Of a DNA stretch of 64,000 nt, positions 1-11,707 are shown in pieces. The DNA lies in assembly GCF_963583255.1 (NCBI RefSeq), contig NC_084807.1, positions 18,728,072-18,792,071 of the forward strand, read 5' to 3'. The translations under genes were made by a program, and so were the position numbers. This DNA comes from Pyrus communis (lineage: Eukaryota; Streptophyta; Magnoliopsida; Rosales; Rosaceae). Position 1 is the first letter of the stretch; each line of letters starts with the position of its first letter. Below the pieces are notes generated by a model. That model did no database searches, was not told the DNA's origin, and saw nothing but the letters and a program-made list of their open reading frames with translations.

Positions 1-931
1 GGCAGAGGTTATACACTCCATGATTAAATTAACCCACTTACTTTCAAAACCAAATTTAAGGAGCACATGTCTAATGTAATCCAAAATAAGGAAGTCTTAA
101 GCTTTTTCGAGGTCCAATTTAACACCCATAGTCCCTACTCGTCTTTTCTTGTTTTTAAAACTAGCAAATAACTCATGAGCAATGAGAATATTATCTTGAA
201 TAGACCTACCTGGGACAAAAGCGCTCTATTTTTTGGAATTGTAAAAATCCAGGAGCGGCTTAAGTCTATTGATGATTATCTTTGTTGTTATCTTATAACT
301 AAGATTGTAAAGACTAATAGGTCTATGATTACTAACTGTTTCTGGGTTCTCGGCCTTAGGAATCAAAGCTATATTTGTATGGTTTATAAGTTTAAGACTA
401 GAGTTGTTTTGGAAGAAATCACTGACCATAGAAATTATATTACCTTTAACCACTTCCCAGCAATCCTGATAGAATGCAGCTCCAATACCATCAGGCCCTA
501 GGGCCTTAAAAGGACCAATGCTCTTCACAACATTCCACACTTCATCCTTCGTGATTGGTTGGAAGAGTTGGGAATTGTGACGATGCTCGATGCAAGGTTG
601 AAGACTTGCAGTTCAGGCCTCCAACTTGTCCAAAGAATGTGCACTCCTACAAGAAAAATGCAGCTTGAACTCCTGCACAAAAACTTATTCGAGCCCCTCC
701 CCTTTGAACCACCAGTAGCCATTAGAATCTTTTGATTTTCTCTAGAGCATTTCGTTTTTTCCTTATGGTTGCCATCGTTTGGAAGTACTTTGTATTTTGA
801 TCACCTAGTTGCAACCATTTAACTTTTGCTTTTTGAGCCCACATAATTTCCTCTTGTCTCAGCACCTCATTTAAGTCCTCTCTAATTTTCAATTCCAACT
901 CAATATTACTGTGAGTATGTTGATTGGCCAT
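1..931 (-). pseudogene. LINE (non-LTR retrotransposon) ORF2 remnant, reverse transcriptase part
   Basis: Minus-strand reading gives the typical plant LINE reverse transcriptase: a stretch with GPDGIGAAFYQDCW and later IALIPK, NHRPISL and YKITTKIIINRLK (540-226), continuing to SAFVPGRSIQDN and a KLDLEKA segment down to base 1. The part at 931-722 (with KVKWLQLGDQNTKYFQ) is the region that precedes the RT domain in plant LINEs. In-frame stops occur just before SAFVPGR and inside the conserved KAYD-like motif, and frames change between 540 and 722, so it is dead. It runs off the left edge, so the catalytic FADD-type box, the 3' end and the poly(A) tail are not seen. Confidence 0.85.
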
Positions 932-935
932 TAGT

Positions 936-1581
936 TTATCTTGTACTTCCTTTAGCTTTTGCTACAACCTCCTCTTGGATGCGTTTCCTTGGACTTAAAA
1001 CCCCCACAATTAGCCTATCACTTACCACTGCCTCAGCTGCCCCGCTAGATGCCATAACATCACCAGCAACAGCACAACTTTCTCCTACTCTGCTAGACAT
1101 AATCCAAAATTCACAAATCGAAATTTCTTCCCACAAGTAACAACCAAAATGAAGATATAAAAAAACTAACCTAAGAATCTAGCCAAAGACTAAGAGGAAC
1201 CCAATAGCCATAGCTCTCCATTCCCCCTATAGGAATCCACTCAACAACAATTAGCATCCAAAAAGGAGGTTGCGTGCCCCGAATTAACACTAAGGTCACC
1301 CTACAGCAAACAACTCTAAGTGATCTAGTCCTCACAAGCCTTATTAGCTTATTCTCTACCCAAATCCAATTAGCTGACTCCCTCTCAATCTTATCAAAAT
1401 TATCTTCAAGCTTAATAATTATCAATCCTACTCTAGCCACCCTAGAAAACCAATTATCTTCATCCGAATTCACTGGATTCCAACACGGAATCCAATCGAC
1501 CCATTCCAGCCAAGGGAGACTAGAGCGGCCGTGCCGCCACCCCCTACGAAACCCTAGCTCCATTACAATTTCTTCTCCCAT
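936..1581 (-). pseudogene. probable LINE ORF1 remnant
   Basis: Two overlapping minus-strand frames (1581-1171 and 1136-936) lie directly upstream of the LINE ORF2 remnant. They contain SPRKRIQEE near their end, the sort of basic tail seen in plant LINE ORF1 proteins. No zinc knuckle or RNA-binding domain is recognisable. The text passes within a few codons from the ORF1-like tail to the middle of ORF2, so the endonuclease domain expected between them is absent, which suggests an internal deletion. Assignment rests mainly on position. Confidence 0.4.
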
Positions 1582-1680
1582 GGTACCATTTCTTACCTTC
1601 TCTTTTTGTTTCGTATAAGGCCTTATATATTGGTTAAGATGATATTTATTTTTAAAAGAATTTTTTTTTTTTTAAATTAA

Positions 1681-3242
1681 GTGTAAATTACATAAAACTA
1701 CCTTAACTATTGAGTTGGTTACAGTTTCATACCTCATCTTTAAAAAATATCAATGTCATACCTCATCTTACGAATTTGTTACAATTTCATACATTCCGTC
1801 AGTTTGTCTGTCAATTCTTCCGTTAAATAGTGACGTGACTTAAAAAAATTAATTAAATATTAAAAACTAAAAAATATAAAATAATTTAATACTTTTTTTT
1901 TTTAACATGGGGAACCCACCCCTTATCCCCCTCACCTTTCTTCCCCACTCCCGTCTTCCCCAACCCAAACCCAAATCCCACCCCCAAACCGGGCACTCCC
2001 TTTCCCCCCAGGTGCTTCTCTTCTCTTCCTCCGCCGCTCTCTCTATTTCTAACCCCCTTTTCTCTTTTCCAATTTCGCCCCCAAGCAAGCCCGAGTAGAA
2101 TTTGGCCATAAACTTTAGGTCACACACCCTCTCAAATAGAATACCTGCCATAGCGGCAAACTTGGTAGGTGAGCTCGCGATGGCCTTCATGAGCTTCATC
2201 ACATAGGCCGAGTCATAGAGGCCATGGAAGCTCACCCATAGAAGCCGCCCTCTGTGCATCCGCAAAACCTCGGCAAAACCTTCCTCGAAACCTCCAGGTC
2301 AATTCCAAATTTCCAGAATTTCTCAAGATCCAAGCCGTTGGCTTTGACAAGGGTGATCGAACGGGTCGGTTTCCTCGTCAAAACCTCAAAAATTGAACTC
2401 CCAGGTGCCCTCAATGTTGCCAAGATCGTCGAAGAGAGTGATACCCAATTGAATGAGTTTGAGGGAATCGACGTTAAAGCAGAGATCTTGGTAACGGAGA
2501 GCGTCAGAAGCACTTCTGAGTGTGTTACGGAGAAATCCGGGAAACTCCGTGTCGAAGGAGACGATGGGGAAATGGGTGAGAAAATGATCGATGGTAGCAA
2601 TTTCCTATGCAAAATTGTCGACCCAAACGGCCGTGAATTTGTTGGTCATCTCTTCACACAAATTAATTGCTTTGTGTAGCGATGAATGATGAAGAATCAA
2701 TGTGACACAGAGGAAGAGGGAGGAGCGGGACGTTTTCCCGGACAATTAGGGTTGACCATGTGACTAAGTACAAGAAGAATGAGGAGGAAGATGAAGAGGA
2801 GGCACAGAGGAAGAGGGAGGAGCAGGGCGTTTGCCGGGCTTTCCAGAAAGGTGAATGGACACGTGGAGAGAGCGGCAGAGGAAGAGAAGAGAGGCACCTG
2901 GTGGGAATAGGAGTGGTCGGTTTGGGGTTGGATCTGAGTTTGGGTTGGGGAAGACGGAAGCGGGGAAGAAAGGTGAGGGGGATAAGGGGTGGGTCTCCCA
3001 TGCAAAAATAAAAAATAAAAAAAAATTATTTTTTTTAGTTTTTAATATTTAATTTATTTTTTAATATTTTATTAATTTTTTTAACCACGTCACTATTTAA
3101 CGGAAGAATTGACAAACAAACTGACGGAAGGTATGAAATTATAACAAATTCGTAAGATGAGGTATGACATTGACATTTTTTAAAGATGAGGTATGAAATT
3201 GTGACTGACCCAATAGTTGAGGTAGTTTTATGTAATTTACCC
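1681..3242. mobile_element. long-TIR DNA transposon, Mutator-like / foldback type, with captured-looking interior
   Basis: The left end (from 1681, GTGTAAATTACATAAAACTA) and the reverse complement of the right end (up to 3242, GGGTAAATTACATAAAACTA) match over roughly 220 bp with few differences. The similarity resumes in a GC-rich part (about 1905-2070 against 2840-3003), so the terminal inverted repeats are about 390 bp. Flanking 9-mers TTAAATTAA (1672-1680) and AAAAATTAA (3243-3251) agree at 7 of 9 positions, as expected of a worn Mutator-type 9-bp TSD. No transposase is present, so it is non-autonomous. The interior (2100-2680) has more balanced base composition. Confidence 0.75.
2254..2679 (+). 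other. open frame inside the long-TIR element, possibly a captured host fragment
   Basis: An uninterrupted 141-codon frame on the plus strand faces a 126-codon open frame on the minus strand (2612-2232). Neither resembles a transposase or any family I know. Codon-like composition and higher GC than the flanks suggest acquired coding sequence of the Pack-MULE kind. I cannot tell which strand, if either, was coding. Confidence 0.3.
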
Positions 3243-4108
3243 AAAAATTAATAATGACAGAAATTTGTTTTTAAGAAAATATTTTAAGGTGATGTCAACC
3301 CTAAATGGGTTATGTTGAAAGTGAATTAGAACCTCAAGGAGTATTAGTGTAATGTTTCAAACGTGAAGGACGTTTTATGAAAACACGATATACCTCAAGG
3401 GATGTTATTGTTTTGACAAAAAAAAGGGGTGTTATTGTGATTAACTCATTCTTTAAGGGTTATGATATTCACACACCCTTAATTACTTCTCCCGCACCCT
3501 TTTCATTTTTTTAGTACTTTATTCATCTTCTACTATTTGATCTTCCATATATGCCCTTCCTACTTTTTAACCTTAGGAATTTTAAAATACTTTTATTATT
3601 TTGTTTTACACTTTTTAAATCACCTAACCATAAAAACACTCAGTCACATATGCCTAACCAGAAGACCTTAACCAAATAAAAATAAAACATTATATATTAA
3701 AAAAAAAAAAGTTCAACAACAAATAAAAATAAAACGATTACCTTTTTTTTATCAGCTAAAACGATTACCTAGTGATATAGCATATATGCATAAGTTACAT
3801 GAATTGTACAAAATACTACGAAGCAATCCAAATACATTTAATCCCCATAATAGCAGCCTCATGTTCCAACAAATATATCATCTATCATTACAAGCTTTCA
3901 TTCATGTATGCACTATGGTTGGCCTTAATTTTGTGTTCCAAAGAAGATGTCAATGTTACAAAAAGAGAGATGAATCAAACCATTCACTCCAACCTACAAG
4001 AAAATGAAAACATGTAAACAAAAGAAAAGAAATTACAAACTTAATTAATATTTTTATTAGAAAAATCAACAAAATATGTGTACCTTCGTGTGCTCTTTAC
4101 ACATCTAA

Positions 4109-4672
4109 GGCCATCACCAATCGGGCCATTCAATTGGGCTCAGCTAGATTTTTTTTTAAGATGAAATTAAATAAAAATTTAAAAATTCTATTTTTTTTTC
4201 TATGAATACCTAAGACATTTCTACACCATTTCTCACATCATTTTCTTCCTTCCATACTATCTTACCTCATTTTATTTCAATTATTCTCATTCTATTTACC
4301 TCAAAGACTTTTCATACACACCCCTCTCTTACCTCTTCCAATAATATTTTCTTTAATTTTTCAATAATTTTCAAATGGCCACATCTTCAAGTGGCACTCA
4401 AAATATGACCGGAGGTTTATTCATTTAGCGACAAGTGACACTCAAAATATGTTCGGAAACCTTATTTTGATATGGTATTTTAATTCAATTAACCAAAACA
4501 AAATTAAAGAACAAATTTAAAATAATAAATTATTGAGGAGGCTAAAAAATAGCCTTCTTTGGTTGGAGATGGTATATGAATGTGATCTGGCACTGTTCAT
4601 TAAAAAAATAATTTCTTACAGGACTATAATTTGGATAGGGGCTAAATATAGTCCCTTCCTTTGGATATGGCC
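4109..4672. mobile_element. Harbinger/Tourist-like MITE inside the MULE
   Basis: The left end GGCCATCACCAA and the right end TTTGGATATGGCC are imperfect inverted repeats, directly flanked by TAA on both sides (4106-4108 and 4673-4675), the TSD expected for PIF/Harbinger MITEs. The 564-bp interior is AT-rich and non-coding, with poly(A)/poly(T) runs. The inverted repeats are worn, so the class is tentative. Confidence 0.5.
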
Positions 4673-4845
4673 TAAGTTATTATTAACAAAAAGTTCATTT
4701 GGCAAATCATTATGTTCCTCACACTTATAAACAATGAACATTAATTTATACGTATATATATGATCATGACCATAGTAGACAATATTAAAAGACAAATAAA
4801 AATAATAATAACATATATGTTGAGCACGTTTCCGAGTCTTCTCCA

Positions 4846-6528
4846 TTATTTCAAAATTTGAAGGACCACGCTTTGTAGAACTGCATTCTTTTCTATTTTA
4901 GACCCTACCAGACGACCTTTGTGAGGTTTAACATTAGGTTCAAGAATTAAGGGAAGAGAAGTATCAAGAAATTCACTAAGTTGACTTTTAATATTCTCTT
5001 TTTGAGTAAGGTGCAACTTTTCATATTTATCTTTAAACTCCAACAAAAGGCCGCTTATTTGATTGTTCACTGTTCAAGCTTGCATGACGATCATTAAGAA
5101 ACAATCTTGTATCAATCCTCCATCGTGGATGTATGTCATTTAGTTGCGAGACTTCAATATTCATCTCTCTAATCATGTGTGCGCAAGGACAACCCATTGT
5201 TTTTTAGATAATGACTCTTACAGTGAGATGGAAGATTACAGGAACTTGATGCTTTATATTAATTATATAACTTAGTCAATGCAAATCTAGATACATGAGT
5301 AACAACCTCTTTGAAGAAGGGAAATCGAAACTTGTGTGAAACTTAAACTTTTTCACTTGAAAAGTTGAGTTTTGATTTCTTGAAATTGATTTTCAATAGC
5401 AAGGCATATTTGTTCTTTTACCTCGCGAAGACCTCAGGTTGAAACTTGAAGATATTTTTTTAGCGTTGCATGTGCACCTTGGGCTCTTGAAGTAGCACGG
5501 TTACTAAAGTGTGTAACTTTATCAGAATATGCACTTACAAATTTTTCTTTATTTGGAAGCCACATACTAAGAATATATGCCAAAACAAATTTTTTCTCCT
5601 TGTACTTAACTTCAAAACTACTCCAAGCTTCATTGGATGATGTTTCATTAGGAGATTAGATTAAAATTATCCAAGTAGAAATGAAATCAATCCAATCAGC
5701 TTCTTCCTCAAAATGAGCTTTACAATTTGCGAGTATATTTTTCTCAATATGCCACATGCACAAAAGATTGGATGTACTCGGAAAGACAATCTGTATAGCA
5801 TTCATTAATGCCAACTCCTTATCCGATATAATCATCATAGGATGATTATCAACTCCCAAAAGCTTACTAAACATTTTTAGAGACACACATAATCCTCTTC
5901 TTTCTCATTTTTCATGAAAACAAAACAAGAATAAAAGGATGTGTTGAAACTTGAAACTCCTATGATATCTAGTAATGACATCTTAGACTTGTTAGTCTTA
6001 TATATGCAATCCATATATGGGTAGCCCTTGGTCAACTATATAGACAATTGATGAGCAAAGATCAAATGAGTCAAGTGACCTTCACGATCATACTCAATGT
6101 TATAAGTGAAACCACCTTTACCAAGTTCTTCTAATAATGCTTGAATAACTCAACGCCTAGCTAGCCTCTCCTTCACAACCTTAGCTATCTGATTATAGAT
6201 ATTTTGGGAAACTACTTGAAGATGAGGATTGCTTTGTTGAAGAGAAGAGAGAATTTGGCATGGTGTTATACCAGCCTTACTCATTTATTTAATCTGTAAG
6301 ATTTCCTCTTGTGAAAATTGACGACAGGAAAGATGTCCACACGTCATTCAAAAGTTCATGGTTATGCAACAAATTTTTTATCTTTAGCTTCCAAAATTCT
6401 CCACGCTTCTTTTTACAACCCTCTAACTTCAAATAGACTGTTTACGAGGCGAGAACCTGAGTTTCTTTTTCTTTGATCTAGTGAAGTTTTGGAGGCTCGA
6501 TAATCCCCACCTCTATCACAACCAATAT

Positions 6529-6576
<48 letters not shown>

Positions 6577-6715
6577 ATTTATTTATCTTGGATCTTTTAA
6601 TAATGGTCACATACCATTGCATTAATGCTATTTTGCGAACTCTACCAATGAGGTCTTCTCGACTTTCAAAACATTTCGCCAACAAAAAGAGCATTTTATC
6701 TAGCTCATCGATCAT
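4846..6715 (-). pseudogene. FAR1-type MULE transposase, main part (broken)
   Basis: Read 6715 to 4846. First comes a segment with ESREDLIGRVRKIAL and CDRGGDYRASK, typical of the N-terminal FAR1/WRKY-GCM1-like DNA-binding domain of MULE transposases. Next is a region with QVVSQNIYNQI and MDCIYKTNK. Then comes the MULE catalytic core (5886-5656) with IISDKELALMNAIQIVFP and CMWHIEKNILANCKAHF, and a C-terminal part containing RATSRAEGAHA (about 5500) and EPNVKPHKGR (about 4900). Stop codons and frame changes split it into at least five pieces, so it cannot encode a transposase. A 44-bp AT microsatellite sits in frame between the two N-terminal motifs. The first exon lies 9.5 kb away at 16387-16255. 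Confidence 0.8.
6531..6574. repeat. (AT)22 microsatellite
   Basis: Uninterrupted 44-bp AT dinucleotide tract inside the transposase pseudogene. On the minus strand it reads as alternating Ile-Tyr codons and joins the flanking frame without a stop. A shorter TA tract occurs near 6753-6768. Confidence 0.95.
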
Positions 6716-6901
6716 TGATTTGACTTCCTATATATCACACACCAAAAACATTTATATATATATATATGGAATATATACTTTTCATATGTAAAATGTATAT
6801 CAAAGCATTATATGCATTATATCAAATTTATACCAAAACATTGCATTAAGAGATACTTACTTTATTGCAATTATGTCTCAACACAAGCCACCAAAACGTG
6901 G

Positions 6902-7224
6902 TTTTAGTTAGTAGTTAGGGGGAGCGATTTTAGTTTAGCCAGGAGAATATTTGGCTTAGTGAGTTTCTTTTAGTTGGATGATACATCATGTTTGGTTGAT
7001 TATCTTTAGTTCTTAATAAAGCTTATTTTTATTTCTCTTTTGGACGATGAAGGATGGTTGAATGATTATTCTTATTTCTTAATAAACTTGCACCATCTAT
7101 CTTTTGTACGTCATGGGTGTTTTGTTTAATGTGTGCATATTATAGACTTCAGTGCATAAGTTTTAATTTTTTTTTGAAATATTGTATTTGAGGGTTTTGT
7201 CAAGGAAATGCCAAAGGGGGAGAT
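6902..7224 (+). mobile_element. 3' untranslated end and polypurine tract of a Sirevirus, plus orientation
   Basis: Immediately before the LTR that starts at 7225 lies the purine run AAAGGGGGAGA (7213-7223), a standard polypurine tract for priming plus-strand synthesis. A second similar run, TAGGGGGAGCG, is at about 6916-6926. Repeated polypurine-like motifs are a known feature of Sireviruses. The orientation is opposite to that of the gag-pol remnant at 9937-14673. The left limit near 6902 is a guess based on the change from transposase-like to retroelement-like sequence. Confidence 0.6.
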
Positions 7225-8342
7225 TGTTAGTGAAAAATTGGCAATTCTTGACAAAATGCCTGAGTCTGTAATAACTTAGATTTGTTACATATTTTCAATT
7301 GTAATTGTTTAAGTCTAGGATGGTCTCTCACACTTTTGATGCGAAGATGTTACATGAACGAGATACTATACAGGTATGTTTGCATGCATGCATCCAACTA
7401 CATTCATCTATATCTCATGATATTGTATTTGAGATAGGTCTCTTATTAAAACTACTTTCAAGATAATTTGATTGTATTTGAAGAGACTTATCTGATTGCA
7501 TGTTGGTGAGAGTTATCCAACTAAATGGATTGCATGGTTGTAATTTTTTATAAGGGTTGTTACCATGCGTGTCAAATTCTCATCAGTTTAGAATTTGTGG
7601 TGTTATAAGGATTGTTATCCAACTAAACCCTATCATTAGTTATGGAATCCTTATCGGTTCCAAACTATTGTCGTGCCTTGAGGTGTTATAAGGAAGGTTT
7701 GGAATTGGTTTTTGGGTGAGCCGCATGTGCATGAATTTTGTGTTCTTCGTGAAAAGTAACTAAAGGTAGCAGTGTGTTTTTGTTAAAGAAAAAAATTATT
7801 TTTATGTTGCCGCCATCTTGCGGTTTCAATAGCATGCGTGTTTAAAGAGAAAATATTATTTTCATGCTAGTTTCATTTGGTTTTTTATTGAATGTCAATT
7901 ATGAAAATGTGCCTTGTGAGTTTTGTAATTGATTGGTTTTCAAACAAAAACCTCATCATATAAACATTCTGCATGATCGAGTTAGTATCTTGCAAAGTTT
8001 GAGGGAAAGGTGATTGACGATCGCATTAGTATCGTGCCACTTCAACTCAAAGACTGAAGAAAGATCGAGTAGCAAAGCGTGAAGACAAAGCTGCTAACTG
8101 CTATGGGTGTCTAGTTGATGAGTTTTGTAAGTCTTTATGTATTCTTTCTTTCTTAGTGCTTCCTGGCTTGGTAGCCCGAGGATTTTCCCAATGGTAGGTT
8201 TTGTCTCGTTAAATCGTACATCATGTGTGTGTTCTTTATATTTATGTTGATATTTGTGTAGGATTAAGTTTGCATAACTATTAATTTGAACTATAATTTG
8301 GATTAGTTTTAAGTAGAAAGTTAATTTATATCTCTAGGTTAG
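7225..8342 (+). repeat. Sirevirus LTR, plus orientation, truncated at its 3' end
   Basis: Starts TGTTAGTGAAAAATTGGCAA after the polypurine tract and follows the reverse complement of the LTR at 14730-16045 closely until GGTTAG at 8342. The last 24 bases or so of the LTR (which should end GGACTTTCA) are then missing. It contains one copy of the 172-bp unit that is doubled in the other LTR. As the two LTRs are inverted, this is not a normal partner of the minus-strand element as it now stands. Confidence 0.85.
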
Positions 8343-9936
8343 TTTTAAGCAGGTGGGGACGCAAACAACTTTCGAGTGATAGACATTGTGCAGGGAGAAG
8401 AGAAGAAAGGAGTAATACTAGGAGTCTTGTCTTTCAAAGCATGAGAACGTGCAGACTTGCGTGAGGAAACCATGATGAAAAAACTGTGTGTAAAACAAAG
8501 AGGAGGTTAACAGCAAAGAACAAAGATGGAGGCCACGGCAATAAAGAAACAAAGATGAAAAAACCAAGGCAATATAGAAGGAAAAAAATGAGTTCAAGTT
8601 CAAAACCAACTAAAAGACCAATAAGATAATCAGAAAAAAAAAAAATAAGAAACCTAATCTAGAATCGGAAAGGATAAAGCAAAGAAAAGGACAAAAATGT
8701 TTTTTTTTTTTTTTTGGTAATGTCCACTAAAACATAATACGAACGAGAGATAGCCAAAACAATCATGACTATAGAAATGCAATACGATTACACAAGTCAA
8801 CTCGACAGCAACCCCTAAACTCACAAGGAATATTCTCAAATGGCACTCAAAGTGTTTGAGCTGAAGTGTTTACTCTCAAAAAGATCATTATATGAAAATT
8901 CTACCATAGGCTTGCAAATCAATCTCGTCTCCACACGTCAAAACTTACCGTCGTTGGATCAAGTAGGTCTTTGTGAAGGATGGTAATGAGGCTTCAGGTA
9001 CTTGGTTAACGAAATGAAGAAGATAGGAAACACAAAGTCTAAGAAGACTAATAGAGTGGTTGGAAATGAAACCAAGAGAGAAATACAACAATGAACCATG
9101 TAACTTAGCACTCAATGGAGCGGTTGGATTTGAGACATACCACCGCACAATTCATTTTAGATGATTCTTGCTCTTCATGTAAACCAACACACGTGAGTTC
9201 GTATAAGGGTGGTAGTTCACTTCTAATTCATAGTGACTTCTTTTCCTCTTCTCTTCTTTTGTGCTTCATTTGTAGTGAACTTTCTTCACAAAATTTGTAT
9301 ATTCAACTTTTAAATAATCTTGATCTCTCACCTTTGAAAAACGTACTCTACTAGCTTCTTAGAAGGGAGGGAATTTGTAATATAAGAGGCTCAGGAAGAA
9401 AAAGTAAAGTTTAAGAACAAAAAGCATACATAAAGGCTCAAAATGGCGAACTAGGGGAAAAAAATTAAAGGCACTGGCATATATGGCAATGGTGGAAAGT
9501 CCTAATGCCTACTATCATCTCCAAAATAGAGTAATATATGATACAGAGTTTTGAGAGGTCTCAAAGCAAGTTCTAGAGAATCAAAACACATAAGATCGCA
9601 CACATGAAAAAATAAGAGTGTATGAAAAATGCACACACTATATTTAGACAGAAAAGCTCACCGGGTGCGGAGTTTCAGCCAAGTAGGCATGCTTAATCAA
9701 TAAACATACATATAGTAACAACCACTAAGGCAAAGCATATTATGTTTAGCACGAAGCAGATAATTTGGGGGACAAAAGGTAGACAAAAGAAAAAAAATGA
9801 ACCCCTTTATTTATTTATTTATTTTATATATATATAAAGAACTAAGTAAAAATGAAAAGTGAAAAATAGAGTTTAAAGAACACGACAAATTCCTAATGCC
9901 TTTCGAAGAGTTTCGAAACGATGAGTGTCTAAAGGC
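8343..9936 (-). mobile_element. Sirevirus region downstream of RNase H, truncated
   Basis: This 1.6 kb lies just 3' of the RNase H end on the minus strand. Most of it has no long open frame. Near its end (about 8472-8345, minus) a short frame begins MVSSRKSARSHALKDK and stops after about 43 codons, at the junction with the inverted LTR. Sireviruses often carry an extra, envelope-like ORF here, and this could be its start, cut off by the rearrangement. I do not claim an envelope protein, since too little is left. Confidence 0.5.
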
Positions 9937-10523
9937 TTAGTTAGTCAACAAGTCTGCAAGTTGATGTTCAGTGGCAATAAACTCCAATATTAAAACCTTC
10001 TCTTCAACCAGAACACGAATAAAATGGTGACGAATGTCAATATGTTTGGTACGAGAATGTTGAATAGGATTCTTGGAAATGTTTATAGCACTAGTATTGT
10101 CACAAAAAATAGAGAAGGTGCCTTGATTAATGTCATAATCACTAATCATTTGCTTCATCCAAAGTAATTGCGTACAACAACTACCAACAGCGATGTATTC
10201 AGCTTCGGCAGTGGATAAGGAAACAAAATTTTATTTCTTACTATGGCAAGCAACAAGATTATTCCCAACATACAAACATCCTCCAGAAGTACTTTTCCAA
10301 TCATCAGCATTTCCAACCCAATCGGCGTCTGAAAATCCAGCAATTTCATAATTGGTTTCCAAGGAATAATGTAAACCAAAATCAACTGTGCCACGCACAT
10401 ACCTGATGATTCTTTTGATAGCTTCCAAATGCGATTCTTTTGGATCAGCTTGATATCATGCACAAGCACCAACACTATAAGAGATATCAGGCCTACTAGC
10501 AGTAAGATACAACAAACTTCCAA
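9937..10523 (-). pseudogene. Ty1/copia RNase H domain (broken)
   Basis: Minus-strand frames give the copia RNase H region: SMIGSLLYLTASRPDISY upstream, then IKRIIRYVRGT, FSDADWVGNADD, KSTSGGCLYVG, AEAEYIAVGSC and IFCDNTSAI, with RTKHIDIRHHFIR near the end. These are hallmark motifs of the copia polyprotein C-terminus. Stop codons (for example before the KESHLEAIKR segment and after ACHSKK) and frame changes show it is inactive. It continues from the RT region upstream. Confidence 0.85.
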
Positions 10524-10622
10524 TCATACTCCTATAAAGTGTTCGATCAACACTTTTTCCATTTGGATCCTTGTGAAGTTTTGTGGTTGTTGCCATGGGA
10601 TTGGAGACTGGTTTTGCCGAAT

Positions 10623-11351
10623 TCAAACCAAACTTCTTAACCAGCTCACTGCATATTTTTTCTGAAAGACAAAAATACCGTTTTCAACTTGTTTGACCTG
10701 TAATCCCAAGAAAAAATTCAATTCCCCACACATGCTCATTTCGAATTCGCTCTGCATAACTTCAGTGAATTCTTTGACAAGTATGTCAGATGTTGAGCCA
10801 AATACAATGTCTTCCACATACACTTGAGCTATCATCACATCCTTTTTTATTCTTTTAACGAACAAGGTTTTGTCAACAGCTTCTCTAGTATATCCTTTCT
10901 TTAACAAATGGGTTGAGAGTTTTTCATACCATGCTTTAGGAGCTTGTTTCAAACCGTACAAAGCTTTCTTCAACCAATACACATGATCAGGATGTTTTGG
11001 ATCAACAAACCCTTTTGGTTGCTCTACGTATACTTCTTCTTGAAGTACTCCGTTTAAAAAAGCACTCTTGACATCCATTTGATATAATTTAAAACGCAGA
11101 TGACATGTAAAAGCAAGTAACAACCTAATGGACTCCAATCTCGCAACGGGAGCAAATGTCTCGTCAAAATCCAAACCTTCTACCTGAGTGAATCTTTGAG
11201 CAACTAGACGAGCTTTATTTCTCGTGATGATACCATGTTCATCGGTTTTGTTCCGAAAAACCCACTTTGTTCCTATAACATTTGTTTCTTTGGGTCTGGG
11301 AACAAGGTACCATACATCATTTCTAACAAATTGATTGAGTTCCTCTTGCAT
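10623..11351 (-). pseudogene. Ty1/copia reverse transcriptase (catalytic box altered)
   Basis: A 242-codon open stretch carries the standard copia [78 protein letters not shown] and FFLGLQV. The catalytic Y-V-D-D box reads Y-V-E-D (in [11 protein letters not shown]), so the first of its two metal-binding aspartates is replaced by glutamate. Together with stops before and after this stretch, this marks a dead element, although RT is its best-preserved part. Confidence 0.92.
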
Positions 11352-11707
11352 GGCCTTTATTCAATCATCATCTAAAAGAGCTTCCTTGGCATTTTTTGGC
11401 TCAATCTTTGATATGTAGCACATGAAGTTTACTACAGCAATATTTTTGCTTCTTGTTAGCATTTTATCTTCTACGTTGCCAATAATGTCGGACTTGGAGT
11501 GATCTTTTTGCACTTGCTTGTGTCATTTTCTCAAAGCTTTTGTTAAGTCAACATTTTGGTGCACTTCAACCTGAGTAGTGGATGACTCATCGATTAATTT
11601 ATTTTGAAGGAATTCTTCATCTAAAGCAGGTTGTTCAATACTTAAGGAGGAGTCATTCACAACAACATTAATGGACTCCATGACATTTTTAGTTCTCTTG
11701 TTGAACA

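Noticed and set aside
7378..7392. GCATGCATGCATCC as a seed-type RY regulatory element
   Set aside because: It lies within the Sirevirus LTR and is shared by both LTR copies, so it belongs to the element; no nearby host gene would use it.
8654..9148. Minus-strand frames downstream of RNase H as an envelope-like gene
   Set aside because: They are short, in different frames, without a recognisable domain or continuous reading. Only a truncated start-like piece near 8472 is worth mentioning.
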